NCBI RefSeq assembly: GCF_037392515.1
Contig: NC_090281.1
Span: 48,956,645-49,020,644, forward strand
Length of the DNA: 64,000 nucleotides
Reading direction: 5' to 3'
DNA from: Haliotis asinina
Lineage: Eukaryota > Mollusca > Gastropoda > Lepetellida > Haliotidae
In this document: piece after piece, positions 45,842 through 56,570 of the stretch
How positions within the stretch are numbered: position 1 is the stretch's first letter
Layout: every line of letters begins with the position of its first letter
Made by a program: the position numbers and the translations under genes
The notes under the pieces: model-generated
What the model was told of the DNA's origin: nothing
Seen by the model: the letters and a program-made list of their open reading frames with translations, nothing else
The model's database searches: none

Positions 45842-46918
45842 TCAGCTAGGGGAATCACGACTCTGCCCACTGGTGAGAACTGTATGGCCAAACCGAGCAC
45901 GTTCCCGTGAATGTTTGTCCAGTTGGTAGTGACGGATAAACGTGCTCGGTCGGCTCCAAATAGCCGCAGAGCAGATCTCCTCAATGGGCAGAGCCGCGGC
46001 ATAAGCCTGTGACGTAGCCACTGCCCTAACAGAATGAGCCTTTAACCCATTAGGGATAGGTAACCCTTTATGAGTATATGCCATACAAATGGCAGAGACA
46101 AGCCACCTAGATATGGTTTGCTTGTTCGCCGGCAGACCAGCTCTTCCCCCGCCATAACAACAAAACAACTGGTTATCTTTTCGGATATCAGCAGTTCGTT
46201 TGATATAAGCCCTAAGGGTCTTACGGACATCTAAGACGTGAGCACGTCGAAGAGAGGTACCGGGCGAGGGAGGCTGCATGAGCTTAGGGAGCTCGATAGG
46301 CGCTGTAACATGAAAAGCGCCTGCGATCTTAGGACGGTAAGAATCCGGCAGTCTAATACTGACCCTGTCTTTGTGAAAGACGGTCAAAGCAGGATCCGCT
46401 GACATTGCATGAATGTCACCTACCCGCCTGCCAGACGTTACCGCCACAAGAAAGGCAGCCCTCCACGTTAACAGCTGGAGAGAAAGAGACGATAGCTCGT
46501 GAAAAAGAGGACCGGACAACCAGTCAAGAACGACTGACAAGTCCCACGGGGGACTAATCCGCCGGACAGTCGGACGGATCCTATCCACACCCGCTAAAAA
46601 ACGCTGAACAAGAGGGTGCTGCCCCAAGAGAGCACCGTCAACAGGAATATGGAATGCCGAAATGGCCGTGGAATAGCCCCGGATAGTAGAGGCGGCTAGG
46701 CCTGACTCTAACCGGGACTGCAAAAATTCCAGTACTTCAACTAGAGTTGAAGAAAAGGGATCAAGAATCCCCCTGTTGACACACCAGCGCGCATAACAGG
46801 CCCATCTATCCTCATATTGAACGTTTGTCGAATCCCTCCGCGAAGCCAGAATTGTGTCTGCAACTGGTGCAGAAATTCCGCTCGCTTGGAGGCGATTCCT
46901 GACAGTGGCCAGGCCACC
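45842..46918 (-). CDS. DIRS tyrosine recombinase region
   Basis: The C-terminal part of a long minus-strand frame. It has an SAM-like N-terminal core-binding segment (VQYEDRWACYARWCVNRG, ASTIRGYSTAISAF) and a catalytic region with SGRRVGDIHAMS, KAHSVRAVATS and IRHYQLD, fitting the R-HxxR-Y pattern of tyrosine recombinases. The family uses it for integration instead of a DDE integrase. It overlaps the end of the RT region, as is common in DIRS elements. Part of a retroelement fossil; not a host gene. Confidence 0.9.
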   Translation of the reverse strand, partial: GGLATVRNRLQASGISAPVADTILASRRDSTNVQYEDRWACYARWCVNRGILDPFSSTLVEVLEFLQSRLESGLAASTIRGYSTAISAFHIPVDGALLGQHPLVQRFLAGVDRIRPTVRRISPPWDLSVVLDWLSGPLFHELSSLSLQLLTWRAAFLVAVTSGRRVGDIHAMSADPALTVFHKDRVSIRLPDSYRPKIAGAFHVTAPIELPKLMQPPSPGTSLRRAHVLDVRKTLRAYIKRTADIRKDNQLFCCYGGGRAGLPANKQTISRWLVSAICMAYTHKGLPIPNGLKAHSVRAVATSQAYAAALPIEEICSAAIWSRPSTFIRHYQLDKHSRERARFGHTVLTSGQSRDSPS

Positions 46919-48825
46919 CACTGAATCCTGGGATTCGGGTGCGGCGCTCCGTTCTGGGATAGTAAGTCCGGTCGAAAGGGTAAAAGGACAGGAGGCAATG
47001 CCAGAAACCTCATCATTACCGGAAACCAGCTTTGAGACGACCAAAGAGGAGCAAGAAGCACTAACAGTCGAGCTGGTTGGGTGGCAAGCTGCGAGAGGAC
47101 CCTGGGAATCAGCGGCAGAGGTGGGAACGCCCACAATACCCTGTCCGTCCAATCGAGCTGGAAAGCGTCCTGAGCGATGGCTCTCGGATCCGGTATCCGA
47201 GAACAAAACACCGGAATCTGGTTCGTCCCCCCAGAGGCAAACAGATCCACCTGGAACGATCCGAACAACCGGGAGATAATCCCGAATATCTCCCGATGCA
47301 ACATCCACTCGTGAGGAGCTAGGACACGTCGAGAGAGCGCGTCTGCTCGAACATTGTCCACCCCGGGGAGATACACGGGACACACCCGAACATTGAACCG
47401 GTCGCACCACTGTAGAAAGTGCCACGCCTCCTCTAGGAGGGACGGAGAAACCGTACCGCCCTGTTTCAGGATATAGGTCATTGCCGTCTGGTTGTCCATC
47501 TCTAGACGTACCACACAGCCTCGAACCGTCTCCCGAAAGTGTTGGAACACTAGCCGGACAGCTCTCAATTCGAGCACATTGATGTGCAGGCGCGTTTCGT
47601 GCCGTAACCATAGGCCCGAAACTGAATGGGCGCCCAGCACGCCACCCCACCCTGTGAGGGAAGCGTCCGTCTGAATTGAAAGGGTTGGTGAGGGAGCGTC
47701 CAGGGGTAACCCCCTGGATAGATTCCCTACCACTGTCCACCACCGTAAATGAGGAAGGAGCCACTCCGGAGTGAGGAGAATCATCTCGTAACTCCTGCCG
47801 TGGGACCACATTCGCGCCAAGGCGTACTGAATGGGTCGCATCCTCAACCGCGCCCTCCAAACAACGTCCACCGTCGCTGCCATGTTGCCTAGCAACTGGA
47901 GCCAAACCCGAGCCGAAGCCGAGGGGGACTCGAGGAATTGCATAACAACTCTCTGAACTTTGGAGATCCGATCCGGCGACAGGGAGACTATGCCTCTCGC
48001 TGTGTCGAACCGTGCGCCTAAGAAGATCAGATCCTGTGTAGGAACTAGGTCTGACTTCTTGAGATTGATAATCCAGCCCAACCTGGTGAGAATACACATT
48101 ATGGCGAATGTTGCGTCTCGACTCAAGTGAGCGGCAAGTGCTCGTATAAGCCAATCGTCCAGGTACGGGTGACAACACCTGCCCTGTGACCTGGCCACTT
48201 GCGCTGGGATTAACATAAGCTTGGTGAATACCCTCGGAGCCGTAGCGATGCCGAAGGGAAGCACCCGAAACTGATAGCATACCCCGTCGAAGGAGAACCG
48301 CAGGTACTTCCTGAACTCGGGATGCATCGGAACATGCAGGTACGCATCCTTGAGGTCGATGGACGTAAGCCAGTCGCCTCTTTCTACAGATGAGATCACT
48401 GACCGTAGTGTCTCCATCTTGAATGACGGTACCTGCAGCATAGTGTTCAGCCGTTTGAGATTGAGAATCGGTCTGAACCCTCCGTCCTTTTTGGTGACCA
48501 GGAAATAAGTGGAGTAAAATCCCTCTTGTTCCTGGCCCCCTGGAACCACCTCGATGGCCGCCTTGTCCAGTAAAGACTGAACCTCGGCTTTCTCCGGAAC
48601 TACCGGCACAGGAGTGCGCCGAATTCCGGAAAAGGGAGGCGGGTCTCTCTTCCATAGTGGTAAGTGGCCGTCCCTGAGTGTGGATAGGACCCAGGGGTTG
48701 GAGGTTACCTTTTCCCAATCCGACAGGAAGTGGGAAAGGCGGCCACCCACAGGAAGGTTTGGCAGAAGGCAATGAATGCCCGACGTCGGCAGTGCTCCGA
48801 CTGCTTGATTCGGGATCACTTGCAA
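46741..48825 (-). CDS. DIRS reverse transcriptase, RNase H and methyltransferase-like region
   Basis: A 694-residue minus-strand frame. Reverse transcriptase: FLVTKKDGGFRPILNLKRLN, SIDLKDAYLHVPMH, FRVLPFGIATAP and the active-site box YLDDWLI. RNase H: QTDASLTGWGG, LEMDNQTA and VRADALSR. The C-terminal part (VDLFAS, DAFQLDW, LWAFPPLPLI, LLAPLWSSQSWFP) matches the Dam-like methyltransferase region typical of DIRS1 elements. Part of a retroelement fossil; not a host gene. Confidence 0.93.
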   Translation of the reverse strand: MQVIPNQAVGALPTSGIHCLLPNLPVGGRLSHFLSDWEKVTSNPWVLSTLRDGHLPLWKRDPPPFSGIRRTPVPVVPEKAEVQSLLDKAAIEVVPGGQEQEGFYSTYFLVTKKDGGFRPILNLKRLNTMLQVPSFKMETLRSVISSVERGDWLTSIDLKDAYLHVPMHPEFRKYLRFSFDGVCYQFRVLPFGIATAPRVFTKLMLIPAQVARSQGRCCHPYLDDWLIRALAAHLSRDATFAIMCILTRLGWIINLKKSDLVPTQDLIFLGARFDTARGIVSLSPDRISKVQRVVMQFLESPSASARVWLQLLGNMAATVDVVWRARLRMRPIQYALARMWSHGRSYEMILLTPEWLLPHLRWWTVVGNLSRGLPLDAPSPTLSIQTDASLTGWGGVLGAHSVSGLWLRHETRLHINVLELRAVRLVFQHFRETVRGCVVRLEMDNQTAMTYILKQGGTVSPSLLEEAWHFLQWCDRFNVRVCPVYLPGVDNVRADALSRRVLAPHEWMLHREIFGIISRLFGSFQVDLFASGGTNQIPVFCSRIPDPRAIAQDAFQLDWTDRVLWAFPPLPLIPRVLSQLATQPARLLVLLAPLWSSQSWFPVMMRFLALPPVLLPFRPDLLSQNGAPHPNPRIQWVAWPLSGIASKRAEFLHQLQTQFWLRGGIRQTFNMRIDGPVMRAGVSTGGFLIPFLQL

Positions 48826-48842
48826 GGGCTCCGGAGGATGAC

Positions 48843-50720
48843 TTACTGGGAAGCCGGGGCCGACTTCCCTTTCCTCGGAAAAGGATGCTGGGGCGCCGCA
48901 GCCTTGCCCTTGCCCCTACCCTTACCCTTACCCTTCCGCGCCTGCAAGGGCTGTGCCCACTTAGCAGAGTCCTTGGCCGGAGCCGAAGGATAAGCGGAGG
49001 AAAGCACCGGGGGACGCGCACGAGAAGTGTGAGGCTGTTCTAACAAGGGTTTAGACTCCTTGAATGTAGACACAGCCTCCGCGGCCTCCCGGACTACTGA
49101 TGCCGCTCCCGGGAAGAGAGTAGATCCCATCCGGAATGGCAGTGAAAGTAGCGCTTGTTGAGTGGCCGGCGAATACCGTGCCACGGACAGCCACAGTCTA
49201 CGGAGGCCCATAACTGCAGACATCATCTGACACGCCGAGGACCTGATCGAGTCCCGCGCCAGATGTGACTGCACCTCCGTAAGCTGTTGAGCGAGCGTAG
49301 GGGAAACACACTCCTCCTCAACACCGCCGCCGTCAACAAGCCGACGCTGCAATACCGAAGTATATGCGGCGTGTATTGTGACCTTAAGGCATTGAGCTGC
49401 ATTTCGGTACTGCTCCTCAAACGACCTATAAGCCGATTTGAGGGCAGTAACGTTAGAGGTGAACGGAGGCAGGCGGCGTCCTTGCTTAGCCGAAGCTAAG
49501 GAGCTGCCAGAGGAACCCCCCAGGGCGACCGATGCATAGATACAGTCGTCGACCACTGGAGGGTTATACAAGTCAAGATCACCCATCAGGTAACGTCGGT
49601 CTAGCTCCGGCAAATCGAAGCGTGACCGCGCTCCCGTTAAAAGAGGGTTAATCACTTCTGACAAAATAGAAGGGAGGATGCGCAACCGAGAATCCACCAC
49701 CTTGGCTGGGGCAAAAGCCTCACCCGGCAGTCGGAATTCCTCGGGGTCAGGTGTCGCCGAAGCAACCACGACCTGCGGCAGGACAGAAGCAATACGCTCC
49801 CGTACCTGCCTCAGCGAGGCGCCGAGCGAAAACGAAAACTCACTCGGCCCACCCCGGTCCTCCCCCTCCTCCATTATCTCCTCGGCGCGATCCCCCATGA
49901 GTGACACCTCAGATCTGTCATCTAAGGATAGCTCCGGGGGATCGGTCGAGGGAACATCCGAAAGAGAGAGAGGCCCGAGCAGAGCCGAGCGGCCCGACGC
50001 CATAGACCCGACGCCCGAGACTGAGTCTGGGTGGCGGATCGCCGGCAACGCTCCCAACATAGGCATGGTCCCATGACCAACACTGGCAACCTCGGAGTGG
50101 CTGGCAACCGACTCTAAAGTCGGTTCCTGCGCACCCCTAATGGAAGTCCCCACACCGGCGCCAGAGGCGTGGCTGGGGAGTCCCATGGAAGCCGAAGCCG
50201 GATACACACCCGACTCCGGACGAACGCCGATCTCCTGACGGAGACCGGACATCGCATCCGAAATCAGGGTATGCACCGACGCCTTTTGCTGCTGTAACAA
50301 AGACGAAAGTAAATCAAAAGTTAACGGTTGCGAGGGTTCAGTGGGAGGTGCTGCGGAGGTAGAAGCCACCGCTGGAGGTGGAACCGAAGTACCCTTCGCT
50401 GGTTTTGCCGTATCCCCCCCCGAGACTGACGCCGAAGACGCCTTCTTAATATCTTTTTTAGCTTTTTTTGAAGGCGGCTCCTGAGCCCAAATATCCCCCC
50501 CCGCCTGGATCAAAGATCTATAAAAGATCAAGTCTGCATGACGGGATTTTTGAGCCCTGGGGGAAAAGTCCTGACATACGGCGCATCCTTGCTCGTCGTG
50601 AGCTTCCTCCGCCAAGCAACGCAGGCACAGAATATGCTTATCCCTCGGGGGGAGTTTTGCGTTACAAGTAGCACACACCTTGAACTGGAAAAAACCGAAC
50701 CGTGCTATGATTAATAGCAA
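48843..50720 (-). CDS. DIRS gag-like region
   Basis: A 625-residue minus-strand frame directly upstream of the RT region. It begins with a cysteine cluster (CATCNAKLPPRDKHILCLRC and CAVC), has Ser/Pro/Ala-rich middle segments and a basic Gly/Lys-rich C terminus (RKGKGKGRGKGKAAA). Assignment as gag rests on position and composition. Part of a retroelement fossil; not a host gene. Confidence 0.8.
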   Translation of the reverse strand: MLLIIARFGFFQFKVCATCNAKLPPRDKHILCLRCLAEEAHDEQGCAVCQDFSPRAQKSRHADLIFYRSLIQAGGDIWAQEPPSKKAKKDIKKASSASVSGGDTAKPAKGTSVPPPAVASTSAAPPTEPSQPLTFDLLSSLLQQQKASVHTLISDAMSGLRQEIGVRPESGVYPASASMGLPSHASGAGVGTSIRGAQEPTLESVASHSEVASVGHGTMPMLGALPAIRHPDSVSGVGSMASGRSALLGPLSLSDVPSTDPPELSLDDRSEVSLMGDRAEEIMEEGEDRGGPSEFSFSLGASLRQVRERIASVLPQVVVASATPDPEEFRLPGEAFAPAKVVDSRLRILPSILSEVINPLLTGARSRFDLPELDRRYLMGDLDLYNPPVVDDCIYASVALGGSSGSSLASAKQGRRLPPFTSNVTALKSAYRSFEEQYRNAAQCLKVTIHAAYTSVLQRRLVDGGGVEEECVSPTLAQQLTEVQSHLARDSIRSSACQMMSAVMGLRRLWLSVARYSPATQQALLSLPFRMGSTLFPGAASVVREAAEAVSTFKESKPLLEQPHTSRARPPVLSSAYPSAPAKDSAKWAQPLQARKGKGKGRGKGKAAAPQHPFPRKGKSAPASQ

Positions 50721-51164
50721 GGCCCGTTAATCCAACAAACACATGAGTATTTAACAGAAACAATAATACGCACTGGCGATATTTAACCGTTAAATAATAA
50801 GAAAGCTATTTATGAAAACATACAATAGCATATAAGGATTTCTTTACCATGGAAAAGAAAGGTAAAAAACCATACAAATATCCGGTTTGTATTTAAAACC
50901 ACCTAAAAGAATAGGCAGAAGAAATAACCACCAGGTACGTGCCGCCCGCCATCTTGTCAGCCACATGACTGAAGACCACGGTAGCCACGGAAAGTTACAA
51001 CATTTCATGAATGAAAAAGAGTGAAATATGCATTCCTAATACCGCCCGTGCGTTAAAAAGGAACCATACATACGGTTTTCGTAGCTTTCTCACTCATTTC
51101 TCTTCAATTCGTAGGTTCTCTAAGTATGAGAGCTTGCTGATGGACGACTGTCCTCAAAGACGAC

Positions 51165-51367
51165 AGCATGAAAAGTGAGGTATGAGGTACACGGCGAGAG
51201 TTACCTGCTCTTGGCTGTTAAGGGGCCCGGGTGGGGGCCCTGTAGGGGTGGTCTCACAAGACAAAAACGAGTTTTTGTTTTGTAAAATATTTATTCAATA
51301 TTGTTACAACTGTCGTAGGCATTTTTAAATGGACATTTTAATGCTATATATGTACCCCAAGGAGGAC
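51165..51367. repeat. DIRS inverted terminal repeat, right
   Basis: Inverse complement of 45006-45208. The outer extension GACTTCTTCTGAAAAAGAAT reaches about 51384 and is matched by the internal complementary region. Confidence 0.93.
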
Positions 51368-51384
51368 TTCTTCTGAAAAAGAAT

Positions 51385-52529
51385 AAGCTTTCTGTTTTCA
51401 GTCATATTCATATAGTATTAAAAATGATTCGAAACAGGCCAGAAAATTGTCAGAAATGTGTGAAATTGTGCCTTTAAGTCAGTTACGGGTTCAAAGAAGC
51501 ATACACATTGAGAATTACTTAAATGACATAGAGCAAAATACACAGCATTCACTACTGAATTTGAGGGAGAACAGGGCTAAGCCCATAATAAAGGATAATA
51601 TAAGAAACAAAATATCATGTAAAAGAAGAATATCCTGTTACCATGGTTATAATGTTATTATCTTAATATCAGAAAATGATATTTACCAAGAAATACACAT
51701 AAATTTCTAACATTGTTGGATAAGTCGAAATCCCACATATTATGGTTGAAAATAATAATAATAACTATAATTCATCTATGTATATAGCACTGAACTCCAC
51801 ATTGCCAGGACATACTCTAACCACATACAATGTGACAGACATTACAAACCTTGTTACAGGAAGGTTTATACACCTTTGATTAAAAATTCACTTTGGAAAA
51901 ATCAATGTCAGATAGGTGTATCTCCTAAATCACACATGCAACAGATGGTGCCAGAAGGTTGAAGCTTGTGTACTAATAAAGTAAGCACCTGTTGTCAGGA
52001 AACTTATTGCAGCAACGCTCTTGTCTCATGCTTTGTCACTTTAACGCTCAATTTGTCACTTCAAAGTTGTGCTATCGCTTTGAACTACTAAATGAAACAT
52101 TATGATACACTGAAAATCTCACCCAGTATATTGATAAATATAAAAATGTTGATTTAATCAATAATCAATAATTAATGAACATTATAGAAATGCTGATGCC
52201 ATAAAAGTGAATGTCTTTGTTGGTTATTGGAGGAGGCAGGGAAATTCCTGTTTAATATTTAGATAGCTTTAGCCCACTTGTTGCTTGGTTGATAGGAATC
52301 ACTAGAAAACACTCAAAGTCAAATGATGTCTTACTAGAGAGATCTAAACACTAGTGTTGGGAACTGACGATGTGTTCACAGCGATGTGTTCAATATACTG
52401 GCAGATTTTATCGGCAGTTTGTCTCAGGTGTAAATGTCAGATCTAAAATGACAATAATGTCAATAATAATTCATCCCTTGCTTATCCCTTTATCTGTATG
52501 CTGATCCACTGACCTGCACCACATTTCTC
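51385..52529. other. Gene-free stretch
   Basis: AT-rich DNA. One frame (51447-51710) has no recognisable domain. Nothing else seen. Confidence 0.4.
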
Positions 52530-53320
52530 AAAGCAGTCATAGTGCCATGACTATCATAGATCCTATATCTTAACAGAGAGTTACACCCGTTGTAGTGCCA
52601 TGACTATGATAGCTCCCATACATAGGTCCTATACTTTATCATAGAATTACGACAGATATAGTGCCATGACTATCATAGCTTCTATACATAGGTCCTATAC
52701 TTTATCATAGATTTACGACTGTCGTATTGCCATGACTATCACAGCTCCTGTACTGTAACACAGAGTACAACAGTTTTAGTTTTATGACTACCATAGCTCC
52801 TATACTTTCAGAGTTACAATAGTTATAGTGATAAGACTATCATAGCTCCTATACTTAAACATAGAGCTACGACAGTCGTAGTTATGAGTATGATAGCACT
52901 TTAACACAAAGTTGCAACAGTTGAAGTGCCATGACCATCATAGCTCCTATACTTTAACACAGAGTTGCAACAGTTGAAGTGCCATGACCATCATAGCTCC
53001 TATACTTTAACACAGAGTTGCAACAGTTGAAGCGCTATGACCATCATAGCTCCTATACTTTAACACAGAGTTGCAACAGTTGAAGTGCCATGACCATCAT
53101 AGCTCCTATACTTTAACACAAAGTTGCAACAGTTGAAGTGCCATGACCATCATAGCTCCTATACTTTAACACAGAGTTGCAACAGTTGAAGCGCTATGAC
53201 CACCATAGCTCCTATACTTTAACATAGAGTTGCAACAGTTGAAGTGCTATAACCACCATAGGTCCTATACTTTAACATAGAGTTACAACAGTTGAAGTGC
53301 TATGACCATCATAGATTCAC
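52530..53320. repeat. 53-bp tandem array
   Basis: About 14-15 copies of GTGCCATGACCATCATAGCT followed by CCTATACTTTAACACAGAGT and a GTTGCAACAGTTGAA-like end. Starts at 52921, 52974 and 53027 give a 53-bp period. Copies from about 52900 to 53300 are nearly identical. Those to the left carry many substitutions and small length changes. Confidence 0.92.
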
Positions 53321-53387
53321 TATTTTGTACAAATGTACATTCCATTTTAAGTTGCATGTACACATACGTTCTTGTAAAATGGTTCAT

Positions 53388-54440
53388 TTAAGGTTGAAGT
53401 TGATTCAAGATTTGGCCTACATCATTTTCCCCAATATTAATTTTCCTACAGAATTTCCTCCAGGCAGATAAAACGTCTCTCCAATAAGGATTATCATAGT
53501 CAAATAAACCATCAACAGCACTGGAGCCAAGAAAGATGTTTATCAATTTATTATTTTTGTTTGCATAGTTTTTCAATGAAGATAATTTCAAAGCATTAGT
53601 GGACCATTCTATATCAATCATTCTAAGACCTCCATCTTGATAATATCTGTTTATAGTTGCTCATTATTTTGTCATGTTTATTTCACCATAAAAACCTATA
53701 AATAATTTTACTGAGTTCTTTGATAAATGTTTCAGGTAGGTGGGGCAGTGCCGAGAAAATGTGTACAAGAGTTCAGATTGCCAAAGAACAGTGGTTTTTG
53801 AGAAAAGAGTAAGATATCTGCTGCGCCAATTGGAAAGTAGCCTGTTGATATGTTTTAAGTGTTTCCTTGCGTTAATCACCTTTAGGTCATTTAATGAAGC
53901 ATTTAAGGTAATTTCTAAAATTTCAAAGTCCTCCTTGTGCCAGTCAAGATTTAGGTCATTGGCTAAGTTGTATTACTTTCAAACATTGAACCTATGGTTT
54001 TATCTATGTTCATTTTCAGTCCTGAGATTTGGTGAAATCTGTTCAGTGTTTCAGTTGCCGCATTAAGGCTTTTTTTCAAATCCATCTTGAAATAACTGAG
54101 TATCGTCAGCATATTGTCCAATATTCAATATTATTAACCATTAATACCTTTATGTCCGGATTTGTCCTTATCACAGTACCTAAGATTTCAACTGCAAGAA
54201 TGAATAAGTACGATGAAATTGGATTTCCCGGTCTACATCCACATCCAAGTCTGAAAAAAGATGACAGATGTCCATTTCATATGTGTGATGCTGTTGAATT
54301 TGAGGTTCAGATTTTTGCCCATTTTATAATATTTGGACCAAATCCAAACTTGTCCAATACCTGAGTCAAAAATGACTTAGGAGATAGTATCAAAAGCTGT
54401 TTAAAAGTCATTATGACTTTGGCAGACATTTCACAATAAC
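53388..54440 (-). mobile_element. Decayed LINE reverse-transcriptase fragment
   Basis: Minus-strand pieces resemble a non-LTR reverse transcriptase in the right order: TAFDTIS and VLDKFGFGPNIIKW (about 54430-54300), GNPISSYLFILAVEILGTV (about 54230-54165), YADDTQLFQDGFEKSLNAAT (about 54110-54050), ISGLKMNIDKT, then the C-terminal MINARKHLKHINRLLSNWRS (from 53879) and MIDIEWSTNALKLSSLKNYA (from 53621). Pieces lie in different frames with several stops and frameshifts, and no 5' half is seen. The pattern suggests an L1/Tx1- or I-type LINE; the clade is not resolved. Confidence 0.8.
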
Positions 54441-54749
54441 ATCATTTTTTGCTGACCATTACATAGCCTCACATGTAATTCAAAAGGGAGAATTGCATTG
54501 TCCTGGAGTTCTGCTTCAGTTAAACTACTCTGTAATAGCAAATTGGATTTTTATTGCATCATACATGACTACCGTGAGCTGACATCAGTGAGGCATGCAT
54601 TGAAGTCATCTTCAGTGAGCAATTAGACAAAATGAGATCAAGAACCACTGTGTCAAACAAACGGGGAGGTGACACCATATTTGGACAAAAATATGAACAA
54701 GCATTGGAACTATATAGTGTATACACAAAACAACATTTAAAGCCTTACA

Positions 54750-55200
54750 GAGAAAACACTGTAGAAACCTAATGAACAAAAACTGTGAGGAGCCTTATAA
54801 CATGACAGTGTAGGGAGCCTTATACACACAACACTGTGGATTGAGTGAGTTTAGTTATAAGCCACACTCAGCAATATTCCAGCTATATGGCGGCGGTCTC
54901 TAGATAATCGAGTCTTGACCAGATAATCCAGTCATCAACAGCATGAGCATCCATTTGCACATCTGAGTACCGATGACATGTGTTAAACAAATCAGCAAGC
55001 CTGACCACCCGAGCCCATTAGTCGCCTCTTACGACAAGCATAGTCACCTTTTGTGGCAAAAATAGGTTGGTGAAGGATTATTCTACTCCTGATCTTCACA
55101 GTTCCAACACTGTAGGAACCTTATAGACATAACACTATTAGAAGCCTTATACACACAACACTGTAGAGAGCCGTAGAGACGCAACACTGTAGGGAACTTT
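54750..55200. repeat. ~28-bp degenerate repeat split by a SINE
   Basis: Copies of CACAACACTGTAGGGAGCCT followed by TATA and ACA occur on both sides of the repeat A copy at 54838-55104, so the array predates that insertion. Confidence 0.75.
54838..55104 (-). mobile_element. SINE-like repeat A, near full length
   Basis: GTGAGTTTAGTTATAAGCC tail at left; head CTGATCTTCACAGTTC at right. CAACACTGT flanks both sides (54829-54837 and 55105-55113), although the surrounding repeat also contains this word. More diverged than the copies at 26.2 and 31.7 kb. Confidence 0.85.
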
Positions 55201-55499
55201 ATGACCATATAGACAATACTTACGATAAATATGTCGTTCTAATATATCCATTTCAGGAATCATTTGTTCCTGATATTGAGGACAGTACATGATAAGCAGA
55301 GCTGATTACATATCTCTTTTGGAACTGGGCCCAGCTGTCACATGAATATATGCTAACTTAGAATATAACACAGAACTCGGAAAATAAAGGATGGTTCATC
55401 ATATATGTCTAGTGGGGTGATGTGAGGCATTAATTTTGCTTTTGTAGATGCTTCTCCATAAAAAAAAACATCATCACCATCATCACCTCTCACAACAAA

Positions 55500-55600
55500 C
55501 ATGACCCCTGACACCATTTCTGACTGGATCCCGTTAGTCGCCTCCTACAACAAACAAAAGCTGCTGAAGACCAACTGTAACCCAGATCCTTGTGCTTCTT
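55500..55600 (-). mobile_element. SINE-like repeat A, degraded head fragment
   Basis: ATCCCGTTAGTCGCCTCCTA and CTGCTGAAGACCAACTGTAA resemble the head half of repeat A. A further weak remnant lies at 55995-56062 (GCATGGGTTACTGAAGACC). Confidence 0.55.
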
Positions 55601-56285
55601 GAACCTCCCGGCTGACATCTGAACAGTGAAGGGAGGAGCATGATACTTTAGGTTGAGATTGACAGTATATTTGGATGGATGGTTGTGGGAGCACTTTGGA
55701 TGGGAGATACTTGAAAACTGGTCAGTTTTGTACATTTCCACGGACAGAGAATACCTTGTCACTTTCATATTTCTTGACATATCCTGCCTGGTCCACTATG
55801 TCAAGACTGTTCCTCAGATTCACCCAGTAAACATGGAACGCATGACAGAAGTCGCAGTTGGAAAGAAAACCAAACGAAGTTAAATGAAATACAACTCTGT
55901 TACTACAAACACTATAACTCTTTTAGTACCATGCACACTTTTGACTGAAGCCATAACATCATCACAATGTGTATATCACAGAGAAATTATGGCTTGGCAT
56001 CAAGTTGTCTCTTATAAGAAGCATGGGTTACTGAAGACCAATCGTAACTGATTCCTCATAGGTGTGCATGAAATAAATCAAAAGAGTGGGTTTGGCATTT
56101 TCATTTGAACAAATCTTAATTTGAATCTAGGGGTTATTGGAGGGTCGGAGATTTCTCATGACACCCCCAGCAATACCAAAATAACAATGTTTGAATGCAG
56201 TTCACACTGTGGTCACTTAATGAAGGGGAGATGTCCTTCCTTTCAACATCACCTTCACATCGTGTCAGTGTGGCAATATATTTTA

Positions 56286-56373
56286 GGGCGGTGGGGTAGC
56301 CAAGTGGATAAAACATTCGCTTGTCACACTTTACACCCAGGTTCGATTCCCCACATGGGTACAAAGAACTGAA
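56286..56373 (+). mobile_element. tRNA-derived SINE-like repeat B, head only
   Basis: GGGCGGTGGGGTAGCCAAGT (box A) and CAGGTTCGATTCCCCACATG (exact box B) are present; the body and tail are lost. Not a functional tRNA gene. Confidence 0.8.
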
Positions 56374-56570
56374 TGAAATAAGAAGAGTGTAATAAATGAA
56401 ATGCGCCCACCGCGGGTCCGAAAATCGATACACTAAGTCTTGGTTTACTATCCAACCCCCTTACTATATAACCTGCAAGGTTGCATCACAAAATCACTGC
56501 GATGTGATCGAAAACAGGACAATTACACACAATTTCGCCGGAAGTATGCAAATCTAGGTCGTCAGCGACG

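Larger units (their letters stand above)
44967..51384 (-). mobile_element. DIRS1-like tyrosine-recombinase retrotransposon, looks whole
   Basis: A fossil retroelement of about 6.4 kb in minus orientation. In order it has a gag-like region, a reverse transcriptase/RNase H/methyltransferase-like region, a tyrosine recombinase region and an internal complementary region, between 203-bp inverted terminal repeats. This is the DIRS1 layout: circular-junction integration, with no long direct terminal repeats and no DDE integrase. The terminal repeats look identical by eye and the three coding regions stay open over long spans, so the copy looks whole and young. Whether it is active cannot be told from sequence alone. 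Confidence 0.95.

Noticed and set aside
46854-50671. Plus-strand frames of 60-141 residues across the DIRS element
   Set aside because: Shadows of the minus-strand coding regions; no independent support.
55490-55883. Overlapping frames of 76-96 residues on both strands, possible exon
   Set aside because: No recognised protein, no convincing splice borders, and part of the region is a degraded repeat A.
56286-56373. Possible tRNA gene with exact box B
   Set aside because: It is the head of repeat B; the acceptor stem and anticodon arm are not formed.
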